Below are positions 53,628 to 63,156 of a stretch of 64,000 nucleotides of DNA, one piece after another; position 1 is the stretch's first letter; every line of letters begins with the position of its first letter. A program made the position numbers and the translations under genes. Where the stretch lies: the NCBI RefSeq assembly GCF_034263275.1, contig NZ_CP139559.1, positions 5,766,001 through 5,830,000 on the forward strand. The letters are read 5' to 3'. A model generated the notes under the pieces. It was not told the DNA's origin. It did no database searches and saw only the letters and a list, made by a program, of their open reading frames with translations. This stretch comes from Mucilaginibacter sp. cycad4 (GTDB lineage Bacteria; Bacteroidota; Bacteroidia; Sphingobacteriales; Sphingobacteriaceae).

Positions 53628-55247
53628 ATGATACATAAATCTATCCGCTTATTGATTTTATTCATATCATTAAGTCTAATAATCACCCAGTTTGGGTGTA
53701 AAAAATACCTAGATGTAAACTATAATCCGCGAGAATTAACAGATAGTTCTGCGACGCCCGAAGTTATACTGCCGCCAATCATGAATCAGGTCGCTCTTGA
53801 GACTGATGACTTTGACAATCTTAACATGTGGATGGGGTATTGGAGCCCGACATTAGTTTCGCCAGGACAGCCATTTCTAACGTATAACAACGTGGAAACA
53901 TCGCGCACCCCACCAGCGGAAATTATCTACCTGGATCAAAAATCAGAAAGGCTTGGTCAATATTTTTATCAGGGAATATCTAAGGTAATGAGAGCGCTAA
54001 CCTGGAGTATGGCAGTTGACGAAATAAACAATATGCCTTACAGCGAAGCTTATAATTCCACGATACTTTTTCCAAAATATGATTCGGGACAGTCGATATA
54101 CGAGGATCTAATGAATCAGCTTACGACGGCCAGTTCACTGATCAAAAATGCGGAAATCGCCAAGAACACAAATATTACGAATGCTGACATCGTTTTCCAC
54201 GGCGACCGACTGAAATGGCTTCAGTTCATTAATACGGTCAAATTGAGGCTGCTGATTCATCAGGCCAATCTCCCAGGACGAGAAAGTTATATTTCGCAGC
54301 AGATCGCCATCATTAAAAACGAAAGCTCAGGCTTTCTGACCGTTGACGCTGCCGAAAACCCGGGATACGGTGTTAATAATAAAGTATCTGTTTATTACGG
54401 CCTCTATTCAAGCAGCAATACCCTTGGCGGTTTTAGAGGAGGAGATGTGTTAAATGGTGTTTCCAGTATAAACTTCGCGCATGCTAATGTGTATGCGATG
54501 AATCTGCTCAAAGCCAACGACGATCCCAGATTAGGGTTCTATTACAGTACCATTGACGCGCCTATTCCGGCGGGAGCAGCAGAACCTTTTCCTCAGCCCG
54601 GTAATCAAAATTTCCGCGGGAGTCAATTGGGTTTGGTAATCAATAGTGTTCAGTATCCTTATCAAAATTATGCTAACCTATCAGCAGTCGGAGGTTCACG
54701 TAACACAGGGGTAACGACACCATTCTCTTCGGGAATAATTAAGGGCAATGACATGAGCAATTGGATCCTGACCAGCATTGAAAGTCGATTTTTGCAAGCA
54801 GAGGCTATTTACCGCGGTTGGCTTCCGGGTTCCGCCGAAGACGCATATAAAGATGCTGTCCGCGAGACTTTCAGATGGTTAAATGTGGGACAAAACAGTT
54901 TAATAACAGCCGCGTCCGACGCGGCTTTCAATCAATGGTATGATTTAGAAGTAAGCAAGGCAAACCCGCAAGTGAGCTGGGCGGATGCGCCCGACAAATA
55001 TAAATTGATCATGTTTCAAAAATACCTTGGATTGAACGGAATAGCCCCGCTTGAAACCTGGACAGATTATCGTCGTAACGGGCGTTTTCCAGATGTTCCT
55101 CTCAGTGTCGATCCATCCAGGGTGAGCAATACGCTTCCAATCCGTTTGCTTTACCCTCATGGTGAATATCAAAGAAATCCTGTTAACGTAAATGCGCAAG
55201 GTCAAATCAATATGTTCACAGGAAAAATATGGTGGATGCCTAATTAG
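53628..55247 (+). CDS. SusD/RagB family lipoprotein
   Basis: The ATG at 53628 gives MIHKSIRLLILFISLSLIIT and lipobox TQFGC (lipid on Cys24); an earlier frame start at 53595 overlaps susC and reads a basic run, so it is less likely. The 539-residue product shows KKYLDVNYNPRELTDSSATP and the SusD-like_2 layout: SKVMRALTWSMAVDEINNMP, GDRLKWLQFINTVKLRLLIH, SIESRFLQAEAIYRGWLPGS and IAPLETWTDYRRNGRFPDVP. This is the SusD subgroup often paired with peptidases or unknown ligands rather than starch-type glycans. Confidence 0.93.
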   Translation: MIHKSIRLLILFISLSLIITQFGCKKYLDVNYNPRELTDSSATPEVILPPIMNQVALETDDFDNLNMWMGYWSPTLVSPGQPFLTYNNVETSRTPPAEIIYLDQKSERLGQYFYQGISKVMRALTWSMAVDEINNMPYSEAYNSTILFPKYDSGQSIYEDLMNQLTTASSLIKNAEIAKNTNITNADIVFHGDRLKWLQFINTVKLRLLIHQANLPGRESYISQQIAIIKNESSGFLTVDAAENPGYGVNNKVSVYYGLYSSSNTLGGFRGGDVLNGVSSINFAHANVYAMNLLKANDDPRLGFYYSTIDAPIPAGAAEPFPQPGNQNFRGSQLGLVINSVQYPYQNYANLSAVGGSRNTGVTTPFSSGIIKGNDMSNWILTSIESRFLQAEAIYRGWLPGSAEDAYKDAVRETFRWLNVGQNSLITAASDAAFNQWYDLEVSKANPQVSWADAPDKYKLIMFQKYLGLNGIAPLETWTDYRRNGRFPDVPLSVDPSRVSNTLPIRLLYPHGEYQRNPVNVNAQGQINMFTGKIWWMPN

Positions 55248-55363
55248 TTTGAAGCATTAACCGAGATAGTTCGCATACCTGAGGAATTGACATCATTCAA
55301 TCGAAGGTTATCAAAAACTAAAATATCCTGATATCTGATTTATAATTACAAAACGTAATAAAT

Positions 55364-55672
55364 ATGAAAAAGCTCCTTTTTTTATTGCTTGCTGTTCAAC
55401 TACTGTCCGCTTGCCAAAAAAACATCATAGCCCCAGCCAATAGTGCAGGTACTAAATTAACCAAAACTATTACCACAAGCACATTGGCAGCCCGGGTAGA
55501 TATAGTTCCTCTTAAGCTGGACAGCCTCTCCGGGATTAAAATAGTCCGGGAATATGTCCCGTTTACTAACATCGGGGCCAACGATAAATCCATAAAACCC
55601 ACGCTGAGCGTAGCTACGAGTAACGGATTGTTCAAAACAACTTCCAAGTTCCGTAATGCAACTGATCACTAA
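55364..55672 (+). CDS. Small lipoprotein in the SusCD-M16 operon
   Basis: 102 residues starting MKKLLFLLLAVQLLSACQKN, a good signal with lipobox LSAC. The rest (TKLTKTITTSTLAARVDIVP, EYVPFTNIGANDKSIKPTLS) has no family I know. It sits between susD and the DUF1735 gene and probably belongs to the surface complex. 116 bases after susD. Confidence 0.7.
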   Translation: MKKLLFLLLAVQLLSACQKNIIAPANSAGTKLTKTITTSTLAARVDIVPLKLDSLSGIKIVREYVPFTNIGANDKSIKPTLSVATSNGLFKTTSKFRNATDH

Positions 55673-55687
55673 TTTAAAATAGAAAAT

Positions 55688-56191
55688 ATGAAGATATACA
55701 TTCCCATACTGGCGATCGCCATCCTATTTTCGGGTTGCCTGAAGAGCAATGTTAAGTTCGACTATTCCGGTATTAAGCCCGTTATTATTAATCCCAAATC
55801 TAATTTTCCGGCGAGGGGAGCTTTCGCTCCGCCGATATTGGATAGTGCTTTCGGCGTAAAAACAATTCGTATTTATGCGAGGTATTCTTATCAGGCCCCC
55901 CCCGATAAGGATATTGCGGTAACATTTGCCGCGAACGATTCTTTAATAGCCGCATATAACCAGTCACAACCGATTAACTACAAAGCACTCCCTGCAGATG
56001 CTTACTCCCTGATAGAGAATAAGATTATTATAAAAGCCGGAACCACAGAGGGTTTTGTTCCAATAACGATAATTCCCGAAAGATTCAACGGCATCGACAA
56101 CTATGCAATTGCATTTACAATAAAAGATGGTGCCGGCACAGTAGTCGCTGATAATTATAAGAGTATTGTATTCACCCTAAAGGGACATTAA
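55688..56191 (+). CDS. DUF1735-domain surface lipoprotein
   Basis: 167 residues with signal ILAIAILFSGC and lipidation at Cys17. The mature chain VKFDYSGIKPVIINPK, DKDIAVTFAANDSLIAAYN, NYKALPADAYSLIENKIIIK and VPITIIPERFNGIDNYAIAF has the beta-sandwich pattern of DUF1735 proteins found beside SusCD pairs and presumed to bind the ligand at the surface. Spaced 15 bases after the small lipoprotein gene. Confidence 0.85.
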   Translation: MKIYIPILAIAILFSGCLKSNVKFDYSGIKPVIINPKSNFPARGAFAPPILDSAFGVKTIRIYARYSYQAPPDKDIAVTFAANDSLIAAYNQSQPINYKALPADAYSLIENKIIIKAGTTEGFVPITIIPERFNGIDNYAIAFTIKDGAGTVVADNYKSIVFTLKGH

Positions 56192-56218
56192 CAAACAACA
56201 GACATCGACAAAAAACTA

Positions 56219-59032
56219 ATGATGAAATCAAATAAATGGTTTTATACGGGGTTGCTTTACCTGGTTGCAGGATTGAGCAGCGCTGTCAAAGCTCAGCAAT
56301 TGCCCCTGGACAAAGCCGTGATTACCGGCAAACTGGCCAATGGCCTTACTTACATTATAAGAAAAAATGATTACGAAAAAGGCCGTGCATACCTGTCGCT
56401 TGTCAATAAGGTGGGTTCTGTACTGGAAACGGATAATCAGCAAGGACTGGCCCACTTTATGGAACACATGAATTTCAACGGCACTACCCACTATCCGCAT
56501 GAAACATTGGTCAATTTTTTGCAGAAAGCTGGTGTAAGGTTCGGTGCAGATCTCAATGCGGTTACTTCTTTTGACGAAACCATATACCAATTACCGCTAC
56601 CTATTGACCAGCCGGGAATGTTGAAGGATGGATTACAGGTCCTGCGCGACTGGGCACAGGGAGCATTACTGGACGGTAAGGAAATAGATCAGGAAAGAGG
56701 TGTAATATTAGAGGAAAAACGTCAACGCGCAGGAGTCAGCAGCCGTATTAACGAAAAGGTATTTCCTATATTGGCCAATAATTCCAGGTACAGCAGCCGT
56801 ATGCCTATTGGGCTGGAACAGGTTCTTAAAGGATTCAACCATGATACACTTCGATCTTTTTTCAGAGACTGGTACCGGCCGGATCTTCAGGCCGTAATTG
56901 TCGTAGGGGATGTTGATGTCAACCAAACCAAGCGAATGATCGAACAGCTTTTCGGTGACCTTAAAAACCCTTCAAAAGAAAAGATCAGAACCGATTACAA
57001 GATTCCTTTAAATGGTCAAAAGCGTTTTTTAGCGGTTACAGATGATGAGCAGCCGCAAACAACTCTTCAAATTATTTTCAAATACCCTCATCATAAGCTG
57101 ATCAGTAAAAGCGACTTCAAGTTCCATATAGTTAATGACCTGTTTAATCAAATGCTTGGTTATAGATTGCAGGATATAGGTACGGAGAATTCAGGTAACT
57201 ATAATTCGGCATCGGCTCAATACAGCCCATTTATTGGTGACCTGGATGCCTTTCAGGCCAACATAACCGTTAATGACGACAAGCTCGGCGATGGAATAAA
57301 AGCATTTTGGTCGGTTATCAGTGAGATAAACGGGCAGGGCTTCAAAGAGTCAGAGTTTGAAATGGCTAAAGCAAATTATCAGGCAGCTATTCAGGCCGCA
57401 CTTAAAGAGGCTAATAAGAACCCATCCCAATCTTATGCACAGGAATATACTAGACTCTTTTTGGATAATGAGGCTAGTCCGGGTATTGAAGAAGAGAGCA
57501 AATTAACAAATGAACTCTTAAAAACCATTAGTAATAACGATATCAAAACGTTTGCAACTGAAATTACAAGCGGAAAAGATCGTGATGTCATTATTACTGC
57601 GCCTTCAACACTAAAGGCAAAACTGCCCAGTGAGCAGCAGGTGGATTCCTGGCTAACTGAAGCCGCCAAGAGTAACGCAAAAGTTAATTCTTCGCAGGTT
57701 GTTAGTCAAGGCGCTTCCATATCTTCTGCACAGGAAATTGCAGGAGGTAAAGTGATCGCGAAAAGCAGTATACCGGAATTGAATGTTACATTACTTACTT
57801 TGAGCAACGGACTCAAGGTTATATTAAAACCAACTGAATTCAAGAACGATCAGGTCCTGTTTACAGGCATTGGAAACGGAGGGAGTTCAGTGTTGCCCGA
57901 TCAGGATTTTCTTTCCGCCTCTCTCGCCCCTGGTATCGTTATGCAATCGGGGCTGGGCAATTCAACGCCAGCTCAGTTACGGGCTGAACTTAATGGCAAG
58001 CAGATATTCGTGGTCCCGGCTATCGAAGAGCGCGCAGCGAAGATTTCCGGTTCTACAAGTGTGACCGATCTGGAAATTGCGCTTAGAACTATCCGCCTTT
58101 ACATGACTTCTCCTCGGAAGGATGAGCAGGTCTTTAAAGCGTTCAAAGATAAATTAAAGGCAAATCTAATCGCATCACAAAATAGTCCCCAAAAAGCTTA
58201 TTTTGACACATTGAGCGCCGTTCTTTCTAATCACAATCCAAGGTCTAAATCCATATCATCGGAAGATATCGATAAACTGGACCTAGATAAATGTATCAAC
58301 ACCTATAAAGACAGGTTCAGCGATGCCTCAGCATTTACGTTCACATTTGTAGGAAACTTTCAACCTGAAACAATCACTCCGCTACTGGAAAAATATCTGG
58401 GCAGCCTGCCTGCCACTAATCGCGGTGAGCAAGCCCTTGACCTGAATAATCAAATCCCGAAAGGTGTTATTCAACGAACAGTCTACGCCGGGATAGAAAA
58501 TATGACAACGGTTCAACTCTTCCTTGACGGCGATTATGAGTATAATCCCGTCAATAACATGCGACTTCAGGCGCTGAACGACATTTTGAATTTCAGACTA
58601 TTGGAGAGATTACGGGAAAAAGAAGGCGGTGTATATTCTCCAAGAATCTCCATAAGCCTCAAACATAGCCCGAAACAACAATATGCCTTTTCAATCAATT
58701 TCACCTGCGCGCCCGAAAACTCCTTGTCGTTGATAGCCGCAGTCTGGGACGAGATCACCAAATTGAAAAATAATGGGCCCTCTAAAGATGACCTGTTAAA
58801 ATCTGTAAAGGAAAACAAAGTCCAGAATAGCAGAAGTAAAATGACGAACGAATATTGGTTGACAAACCTATCATTTAAGTACCAGGAAAACTTAGACCCT
58901 AAATCTGTTTTAACTTACCAGACGATGTTGGACGAGCTGACAACAGAGCAGATACAAAAAGATGCACAAACGTATTTAAATGAAAAGAACTATGTCCGGG
59001 TACTACTGATGCCTGTGGCATTAAAACCCTAA
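56219..59032 (+). CDS. M16 family zinc metallopeptidase, exported
   Basis: 937 residues, signal LVAGLSSAVKAQ. The inverted zinc motif HFMEH (His79, Glu82, His83) with distal Glu159 (EIDQERGVILEEKR) marks the active N-terminal half; the second half (after about residue 500) lacks HxxEH and is the closing clam-shell domain. Such peptidases digest unfolded polypeptides or peptides inside their chamber. Its place at the end of the SusCD operon suggests the imported substrate is peptide. A UUCG-loop terminator follows at 59072. The remnant at 41076-41260 is homologous to its C-terminus. Confidence 0.93.
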   Translation: MMKSNKWFYTGLLYLVAGLSSAVKAQQLPLDKAVITGKLANGLTYIIRKNDYEKGRAYLSLVNKVGSVLETDNQQGLAHFMEHMNFNGTTHYPHETLVNFLQKAGVRFGADLNAVTSFDETIYQLPLPIDQPGMLKDGLQVLRDWAQGALLDGKEIDQERGVILEEKRQRAGVSSRINEKVFPILANNSRYSSRMPIGLEQVLKGFNHDTLRSFFRDWYRPDLQAVIVVGDVDVNQTKRMIEQLFGDLKNPSKEKIRTDYKIPLNGQKRFLAVTDDEQPQTTLQIIFKYPHHKLISKSDFKFHIVNDLFNQMLGYRLQDIGTENSGNYNSASAQYSPFIGDLDAFQANITVNDDKLGDGIKAFWSVISEINGQGFKESEFEMAKANYQAAIQAALKEANKNPSQSYAQEYTRLFLDNEASPGIEEESKLTNELLKTISNNDIKTFATEITSGKDRDVIITAPSTLKAKLPSEQQVDSWLTEAAKSNAKVNSSQVVSQGASISSAQEIAGGKVIAKSSIPELNVTLLTLSNGLKVILKPTEFKNDQVLFTGIGNGGSSVLPDQDFLSASLAPGIVMQSGLGNSTPAQLRAELNGKQIFVVPAIEERAAKISGSTSVTDLEIALRTIRLYMTSPRKDEQVFKAFKDKLKANLIASQNSPQKAYFDTLSAVLSNHNPRSKSISSEDIDKLDLDKCINTYKDRFSDASAFTFTFVGNFQPETITPLLEKYLGSLPATNRGEQALDLNNQIPKGVIQRTVYAGIENMTTVQLFLDGDYEYNPVNNMRLQALNDILNFRLLERLREKEGGVYSPRISISLKHSPKQQYAFSINFTCAPENSLSLIAAVWDEITKLKNNGPSKDDLLKSVKENKVQNSRSKMTNEYWLTNLSFKYQENLDPKSVLTYQTMLDELTTEQIQKDAQTYLNEKNYVRVLLMPVALKP

Positions 59033-59071
59033 AAATCTTCTACCCGATGAATAGTCAGTTAAGTTAATTTG

Positions 59072-59096
59072 AAAAAGGGGCTTCGGCCCCTTTTTT
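59072..59096 (+). terminator. Terminator of the SusCD-M16 operon
   Basis: AAAAAGGGGC and GCCCCTTTTTT pair around a TTCG tetraloop, 40 bases after the M16 stop. A textbook intrinsic terminator, usable in both directions for the convergent TetR gene. Confidence 0.85.
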
Positions 59097-59119
59097 ATGT
59101 CTACTCGGGTTTGAGTTTG

Positions 59120-59707
59120 TTAATTTAAATTGTTCAAATACCTTTTAAACTCCTGCAAAAACACAGTGTAGGATGATTTTCCGAACATTTTCCCCATATA
59201 CCGCGCACCGGCATAACTGGCAGTAACATATTGCGAAATCTTTCCGGGGACCAAGTCTTTGTTTAATAGATCATGTTCCTGAGCTTTGATGATTGCCATC
59301 TCAATTTCCGTTTGCCATAGTACAATTACCCGGGTCAGCGCTTTTCGAAAAGCTTCATTTTGAGGAGCCATTTCTTCTATCAAGTTCACCGTAGGGCAAC
59401 CGTACTCAACTTTGAAAAAATCATTTTCAAACAAAAGGCCTTTCATCATCTTATAAATATTGGTGCGAACATCTCCCGGTTTCTTTAAATGATTGCCTAG
59501 CAACGGGATCATGTGCGGATACATAAGTTCGTTAATCAAGGCTAGGCCCATCTCTTCTTTATTCTTAAAATGATAGAAAAAGGCCCCCTTGGTCACCTGG
59601 GTCGTGGCGATAATTTCATCGATGCTCGTTGCCTGGTATCCCTTCTGATAAATCAAGTCAAATGACTTTTGCAATATGTATGAGCGGGTTGTTTCGGCTC
59701 TTGACAT
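59120..59707 (-). CDS. TetR family transcriptional regulator
   Basis: 195 residues. The N-terminal helix-turn-helix is clear: SRAETTRSYILQKSFDLIYQ, KGYQATSIDEIIATTQVTKG, AFFYHFKNKEEMGLALINEL. The C-terminal ligand-binding part (EYGCPTVNLIEEMAPQNEAF) resembles the TetR_C_33/YxaF-like group. The ligand and targets are unknown; no obvious divergent operon is within reach. Confidence 0.93.
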   Translation of the reverse strand: MSRAETTRSYILQKSFDLIYQKGYQATSIDEIIATTQVTKGAFFYHFKNKEEMGLALINELMYPHMIPLLGNHLKKPGDVRTNIYKMMKGLLFENDFFKVEYGCPTVNLIEEMAPQNEAFRKALTRVIVLWQTEIEMAIIKAQEHDLLNKDLVPGKISQYVTASYAGARYMGKMFGKSSYTVFLQEFKRYLNNLN

Positions 59708-59839
59708 AGATTATGGAATGATCTTTTATTGCAAACATAAAAAAAAGGAATAGTGTTAGCGTTTAAAATTCGAACGACATAGAAAAACCCCAATTTATCC
59801 TTAGCATTATGGCTCAATGTGCTGCTTAAAAAATTCTAT

Positions 59840-60259
59840 CTATTTTAATAAAGCGAGGGTATGTGGATCCTTATTACCGTCGAAAAACTTCTTCAGTACA
59901 AGACCGAATACTTCATCAGACCCGGGAATACAGCTGAATAATGTCATCGAGGAACGTAGTTTCATATCATCCGGTGAACCAAAAATTATCCTTGCATCCG
60001 ATCCGGACAGGTTGAGCAGTTCCCGACTAATTGCAATCAACCTTACACCCAATATTGGGTGAGCCAGATAAGCTTCAGCCTCCCTGATATCTTGTATACT
60101 ATAACGCTTCGACATCTCTGAAAAACCCAGGCCATCGATCTGCGGAAAAATAAACCACATCCAGTGGCTTCGCTTTCTGCCACCCTTGATTTCTTTTAAT
60201 GCATTCTGGTAAATGCCCTGCTGTGCTTTCACGAAATGACTAAGATTTTCTTGCGACAT
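59840..60259 (-). CDS. DUF1810 family protein
   Basis: 139 residues. NLSHFVKAQQGIYQNALKEI, GGRKRSHWMWFIFPQIDGLG, SEMSKRYSIQDIREAEAYLA, HPILGVRLIAISRELLNLSG and FGSPDDMKLRSSMTLFSCIP are the signature DUF1810 blocks. No established function; the fold is all-helical. Length normal. Confidence 0.9.
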   Translation of the reverse strand: MSQENLSHFVKAQQGIYQNALKEIKGGRKRSHWMWFIFPQIDGLGFSEMSKRYSIQDIREAEAYLAHPILGVRLIAISRELLNLSGSDARIIFGSPDDMKLRSSMTLFSCIPGSDEVFGLVLKKFFDGNKDPHTLALLK

Positions 60260-60356
60260 AATTTACAACTTAAAAAAGGCCCTGATAACCTAACTTTAAA
60301 ATCCGGTCAAGGTTTACTAAATTAGAGGAAAGTGCTCTCATTAATCTTTTTTGAGA

Positions 60357-60734
60357 ATGTATACAGATCAAACGATACTTTCCAAAGGCAAATATAGGTT
60401 TACGGCATTATGTCGCGTGCCTCCAGCTTATTTATTGAATATTCTCCAAAAGAAAAACAAGTCAGATTTCGAACTCTACGAATATGTGGAACGAAACCTC
60501 TCCGCAATTGAATCCCGTCAAAATGGTTCAGCTCAGAGTCCGGAACTAATATTGGAATGCAGTAAAGTTGTGTATCATTCAGAAAAAGCAGCCAAAGCAG
60601 CTTTACAAAAAATCCGAAACGATGATCACGATCATATCAAACCGATCCGTGCTTATGAATGTCAACTATGTGGCGGTTACCACCTGACCTCCTGGTCCGT
60701 TCAGCAATACCTCGAAAGTATTCCGGCTAGATAG
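60357..60734 (+). CDS. Small protein with C-terminal zinc-knuckle-like motif
   Basis: 125 residues from the ATG at 60357 (MYTDQTILSKGKYRFTALCR); a TTG two codons upstream is possible but not needed. The helical middle contains FELYEYVERNLSAIESRQNG and a C-terminal AYECQLCGGYHLTSW block with Cys-x-x-Cys and a His, which could bind zinc. I know no function. The 3' end overlaps the convergent sigma gene by 8 bases. Confidence 0.65.
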   Translation: MYTDQTILSKGKYRFTALCRVPPAYLLNILQKKNKSDFELYEYVERNLSAIESRQNGSAQSPELILECSKVVYHSEKAAKAALQKIRNDDHDHIKPIRAYECQLCGGYHLTSWSVQQYLESIPAR

Positions 60735-61323
60735 ACCATCCCTCAAATCCTGTCTTCACTAAATAGGCTTTCAAATTTACCCGCAGCCGGTGACAGATCA
60801 TCCAGTATTGGGTATCACTTAAGTTTAGCGCGTGGCAAATTTCCGCCGCTTTTTGCTCTTCTATATATTTTAGAATAAAAACCTCACGCCAGACACCGGG
60901 TATCTTTTTTACACCCTTGCAAAGTACCGCCATAAACTCTTCTTTATCGAATTGCTCATCTGCATAAACCACGCTGCTTCTTTTATATTCCTCCGCGCTA
61001 TTATCTTCGTGTTCCTTTATCGCAACATTTTTCAGCGAGTCGCTTAAGACTACGCGTTCATTTGCTTTTTTCCTGTAAACTAAAAATATTTTAATCTTTA
61101 AAATCCCGGTTAGCCAGGTCTTTTCACTACTGCGGTTTGAAAAAGTCGGGATCTGCTCAATGGCTGTCAGAAAGGTATCCTGGACCAAGTCTTTGACCAG
61201 ATCCTCATCATTGATCTTACGCCGAGCATACTCATGGAGATAAACTGAATAACAATCGGACCACCGATCGGGCTCCAATTGGTTACCTAAAATTGGCTCA
61301 TCTGAGGTTCCATCTGCGACCAT
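60727..61323 (-). CDS. ECF-type sigma-70 factor, orphan
   Basis: 198 residues. Region 2 is YSVYLHEYARRKINDEDLVK and DLVQDTFLTAIEQIPTFSN; region 4 is KKIPGVWREVFILKYIEEQK and AEICHALNLSDTQYWMICHR. RSSEKTWLTGILKIKIFLVY resembles the RpoE/ECF group that works with a zinc anti-sigma. No anti-sigma gene is adjacent. The divergent side (61324 on) is non-coding. Confidence 0.85.
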   Translation of the reverse strand: MVADGTSDEPILGNQLEPDRWSDCYSVYLHEYARRKINDEDLVKDLVQDTFLTAIEQIPTFSNRSSEKTWLTGILKIKIFLVYRKKANERVVLSDSLKNVAIKEHEDNSAEEYKRSSVVYADEQFDKEEFMAVLCKGVKKIPGVWREVFILKYIEEQKAAEICHALNLSDTQYWMICHRLRVNLKAYLVKTGFEGWSI

Positions 61324-61742
61324 GATCGTGTCAAAAATTGTTAAGGCTTTCGTTTAGACAAATGAAAAAATGCCTCTGATACATTTAGCATTCCAAACAA
61401 TAAAAGCGATGACCGGCAATGAAACACAATTTAAATCATCAACACAAAATCAAAACAACACTGCTAAAACAAGCAGCAAACAACAGGTCATTCGCTTTTA
61501 TTGCTACTCTCACAAGGTTCCCTGTAAGAATTTTGGATATTGCTATTTGCAATAACCAAAGATACCAATTAGTATTTATTCAGCACTACTCTGCGCCATT
61601 TATGACGAATAAGTGAGATAAAAGGGGTTTTCCACCGATTAAAATATTATAGAGTCTGTTACGGTGATTTGGGGAAAGTTATCAAATGCATTCAAAGGAT
61701 CCTTAGGCTGATAACCTGTGTTGTATTCGGGATAAGCAACTT
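61324..61742. other. Intergenic stretch with low-confidence open frames
   Basis: Two short + frames (61370-61555 and 61419-61616) overlap each other and have low-complexity Lys/Asn/Gln composition; neither convinces. On the minus strand a 40-codon frame ending at TAA 61639-61641 reads QVAYPEYNTGYQPKDPLNAF, protein-like but without a start, perhaps the tail of a lost gene. Nothing else seen. Confidence 0.4.
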
Positions 61743-61789
61743 GATTTAAATATCGTCCCTCTCCTTACGGGAGGGACGATATTTAAATC
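61743..61789 (-). terminator. Terminator-like hairpin after the alpha/beta hydrolase
   Basis: Perfect 19-base arms (61743-61761 and 61771-61789; core ATATCGTCCCTC and its complement) with a 9-base loop directly after the stop of the minus-strand hydrolase gene. The 3' arm is A/T-rich but there is no long T-run. Confidence 0.7.
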
Positions 61790-61792
61790 GGA

Positions 61793-62707
61793 TTATTTCA
61801 AAAAGCTATTAACCTGTTTGGCAAAATCCTGGCTGTACTGAAACAAGCTACCGTGGCCGGCATCCGGATAAATGATCATTTTAGCATTTGGCATGTGTGT
61901 CACCATTACCAGTGAATTGGAAGGAGGATCCATTCTATCATGGGCTCCGTTAACTATCAGCACCGGGATCGTAATTTTCTTTATGGCGTTGAAACTCGCA
62001 TCTTTTTCAGCTGTATAGTCCTGAATCGCTTTATTCTGAGCCAATATGGCTGGAACTTTGGTGTCCGGATCACGGTCTACTTTGCGTTCCTGAATGCGTT
62101 TCCAAAAGGCTTTACTTTCCTTAATTCCATTATCTGTACCTGTAAAGAACAAAAACTCGCGCATCTGTTCAGCTGTCTTCTTTTCTTTATTTTCGATGAC
62201 CGGCGTATTATCAGCAATATCCCCTCCGCGAGGCGCTGTACCTGAAAGAATCAGCCTTCGCAAAAGTCCGGGATGATCGATGGCAATCTGCTGACCGATA
62301 AAACCGCCCATGGAGAAACCAAGCAGATCGACTTTCTGATATCCAAGTGCTTTGATAAAGGCCACCGCATCTTCTGACATTTGTGTAATGCTTGACGGCG
62401 TTTCACCGCCGGAACCGCCGACGCCTTTATTGTCAAAAATAACCACTAGGTGCGTTTTGGCCAGTTCGTTGGTCAGCGAAGGATCCCAGTCGTCCATCGT
62501 TCCCACGAAGTGCGGAAGTAAAACCAAAGGAAGTCCGGATTTCTGCCCGTAAGTGCGGTAGGCATATTTTATTCCGTTTACAGTTAAAAACTTTGTTTTA
62601 GCGGTCTGGTGCAGCCCCTGGGCTTGCAGGTTACCGGCCAGCAGGAAATACGCCGCGATAAAGGATAATATCGTCTTAGTTTTCAGCATTTTGATGATGT
62701 GGTTCAT
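61793..62707 (-). CDS. Exported alpha/beta hydrolase
   Basis: 304 residues from ATG 62707; a second Met at residue 7 (base 62689, MLKTKTILSFIAAYFLLAGN) gives a cleaner signal peptide. Alpha/beta hydrolase core: LPLVLLPHFVGTMDDWDPSL, VVIFDNKGVGGSGGETPSS, nucleophile LLGFSMGGFIGQ, acid in NGAHDRMDPP and histidine in YPDAGHGSLF. Related to the haloperoxidase/hydrolase group. Substrate unknown. A decayed relative lies just upstream. Confidence 0.88.
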   Translation of the reverse strand: MNHIIKMLKTKTILSFIAAYFLLAGNLQAQGLHQTAKTKFLTVNGIKYAYRTYGQKSGLPLVLLPHFVGTMDDWDPSLTNELAKTHLVVIFDNKGVGGSGGETPSSITQMSEDAVAFIKALGYQKVDLLGFSMGGFIGQQIAIDHPGLLRRLILSGTAPRGGDIADNTPVIENKEKKTAEQMREFLFFTGTDNGIKESKAFWKRIQERKVDRDPDTKVPAILAQNKAIQDYTAEKDASFNAIKKITIPVLIVNGAHDRMDPPSNSLVMVTHMPNAKMIIYPDAGHGSLFQYSQDFAKQVNSFLK

Positions 62708-62917
62708 GTCTGATTATTTTGATTGTAAATCGTTAGCCTGTATTGGCTAACATGTTTAAAAGTGGATGTACGCGCTATGTAATTAAGAGTTAAAAAGTCA
62801 GGCAAATCTGTTTTGATCGTCGCGGCTTCCAATACCCAATCCTTGTTACATTCGCAGTATAGCGGATAAACCTTGCCGACACATGTTGATCGCCCTACGC
62901 GGACCTTATTTCTTAAA

Positions 62918-63156
62918 TCAAGCGCTTTCTATAAATTCTACAACGTCAGCTGCATTGTGATTACCCGAGCAGTTTGTGTGGAACGGCAATTACTTCTTCT
63001 GTTATGGGCTATAATTTAAGAGGCTTTCTTTAAAAAAACATCGCCATATTTCGGTCGTCCTTCCAACAGTGATCAGCTGTAATGAAAGACGATAGGTAGC
63101 CTATGCCCCCAGTTTTTGTAAAATAATTCAGTGCCTGCTGTTAATGTGATTTTCAT
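62918..63156 (-). pseudogene. Remnant of a chloroperoxidase-like alpha/beta hydrolase
   Basis: On the minus strand an ATG at 63156 opens MKITLTAGTELFYKNWGHRL then PIVFHYS and a TGA (63075-63073), the start of a haloperoxidase-type hydrolase (DGTKIFYKDWG-like). Further on, in other frames, EVIAVPHKLLG and NHNAADVVEFIESA run up to TGA at 62920-62918, matching the C-terminal end of that family. The central ~200 residues are missing. The gene is dead by deletion and frameshift. The divergent HxlR regulator at 63501 probably once controlled it. Confidence 0.7.

Noticed and set aside
61370..61616. Two overlapping + frames of 61 and 65 codons
   Set aside because: Low-complexity, mutually overlapping, no promoter or conserved-looking pattern.
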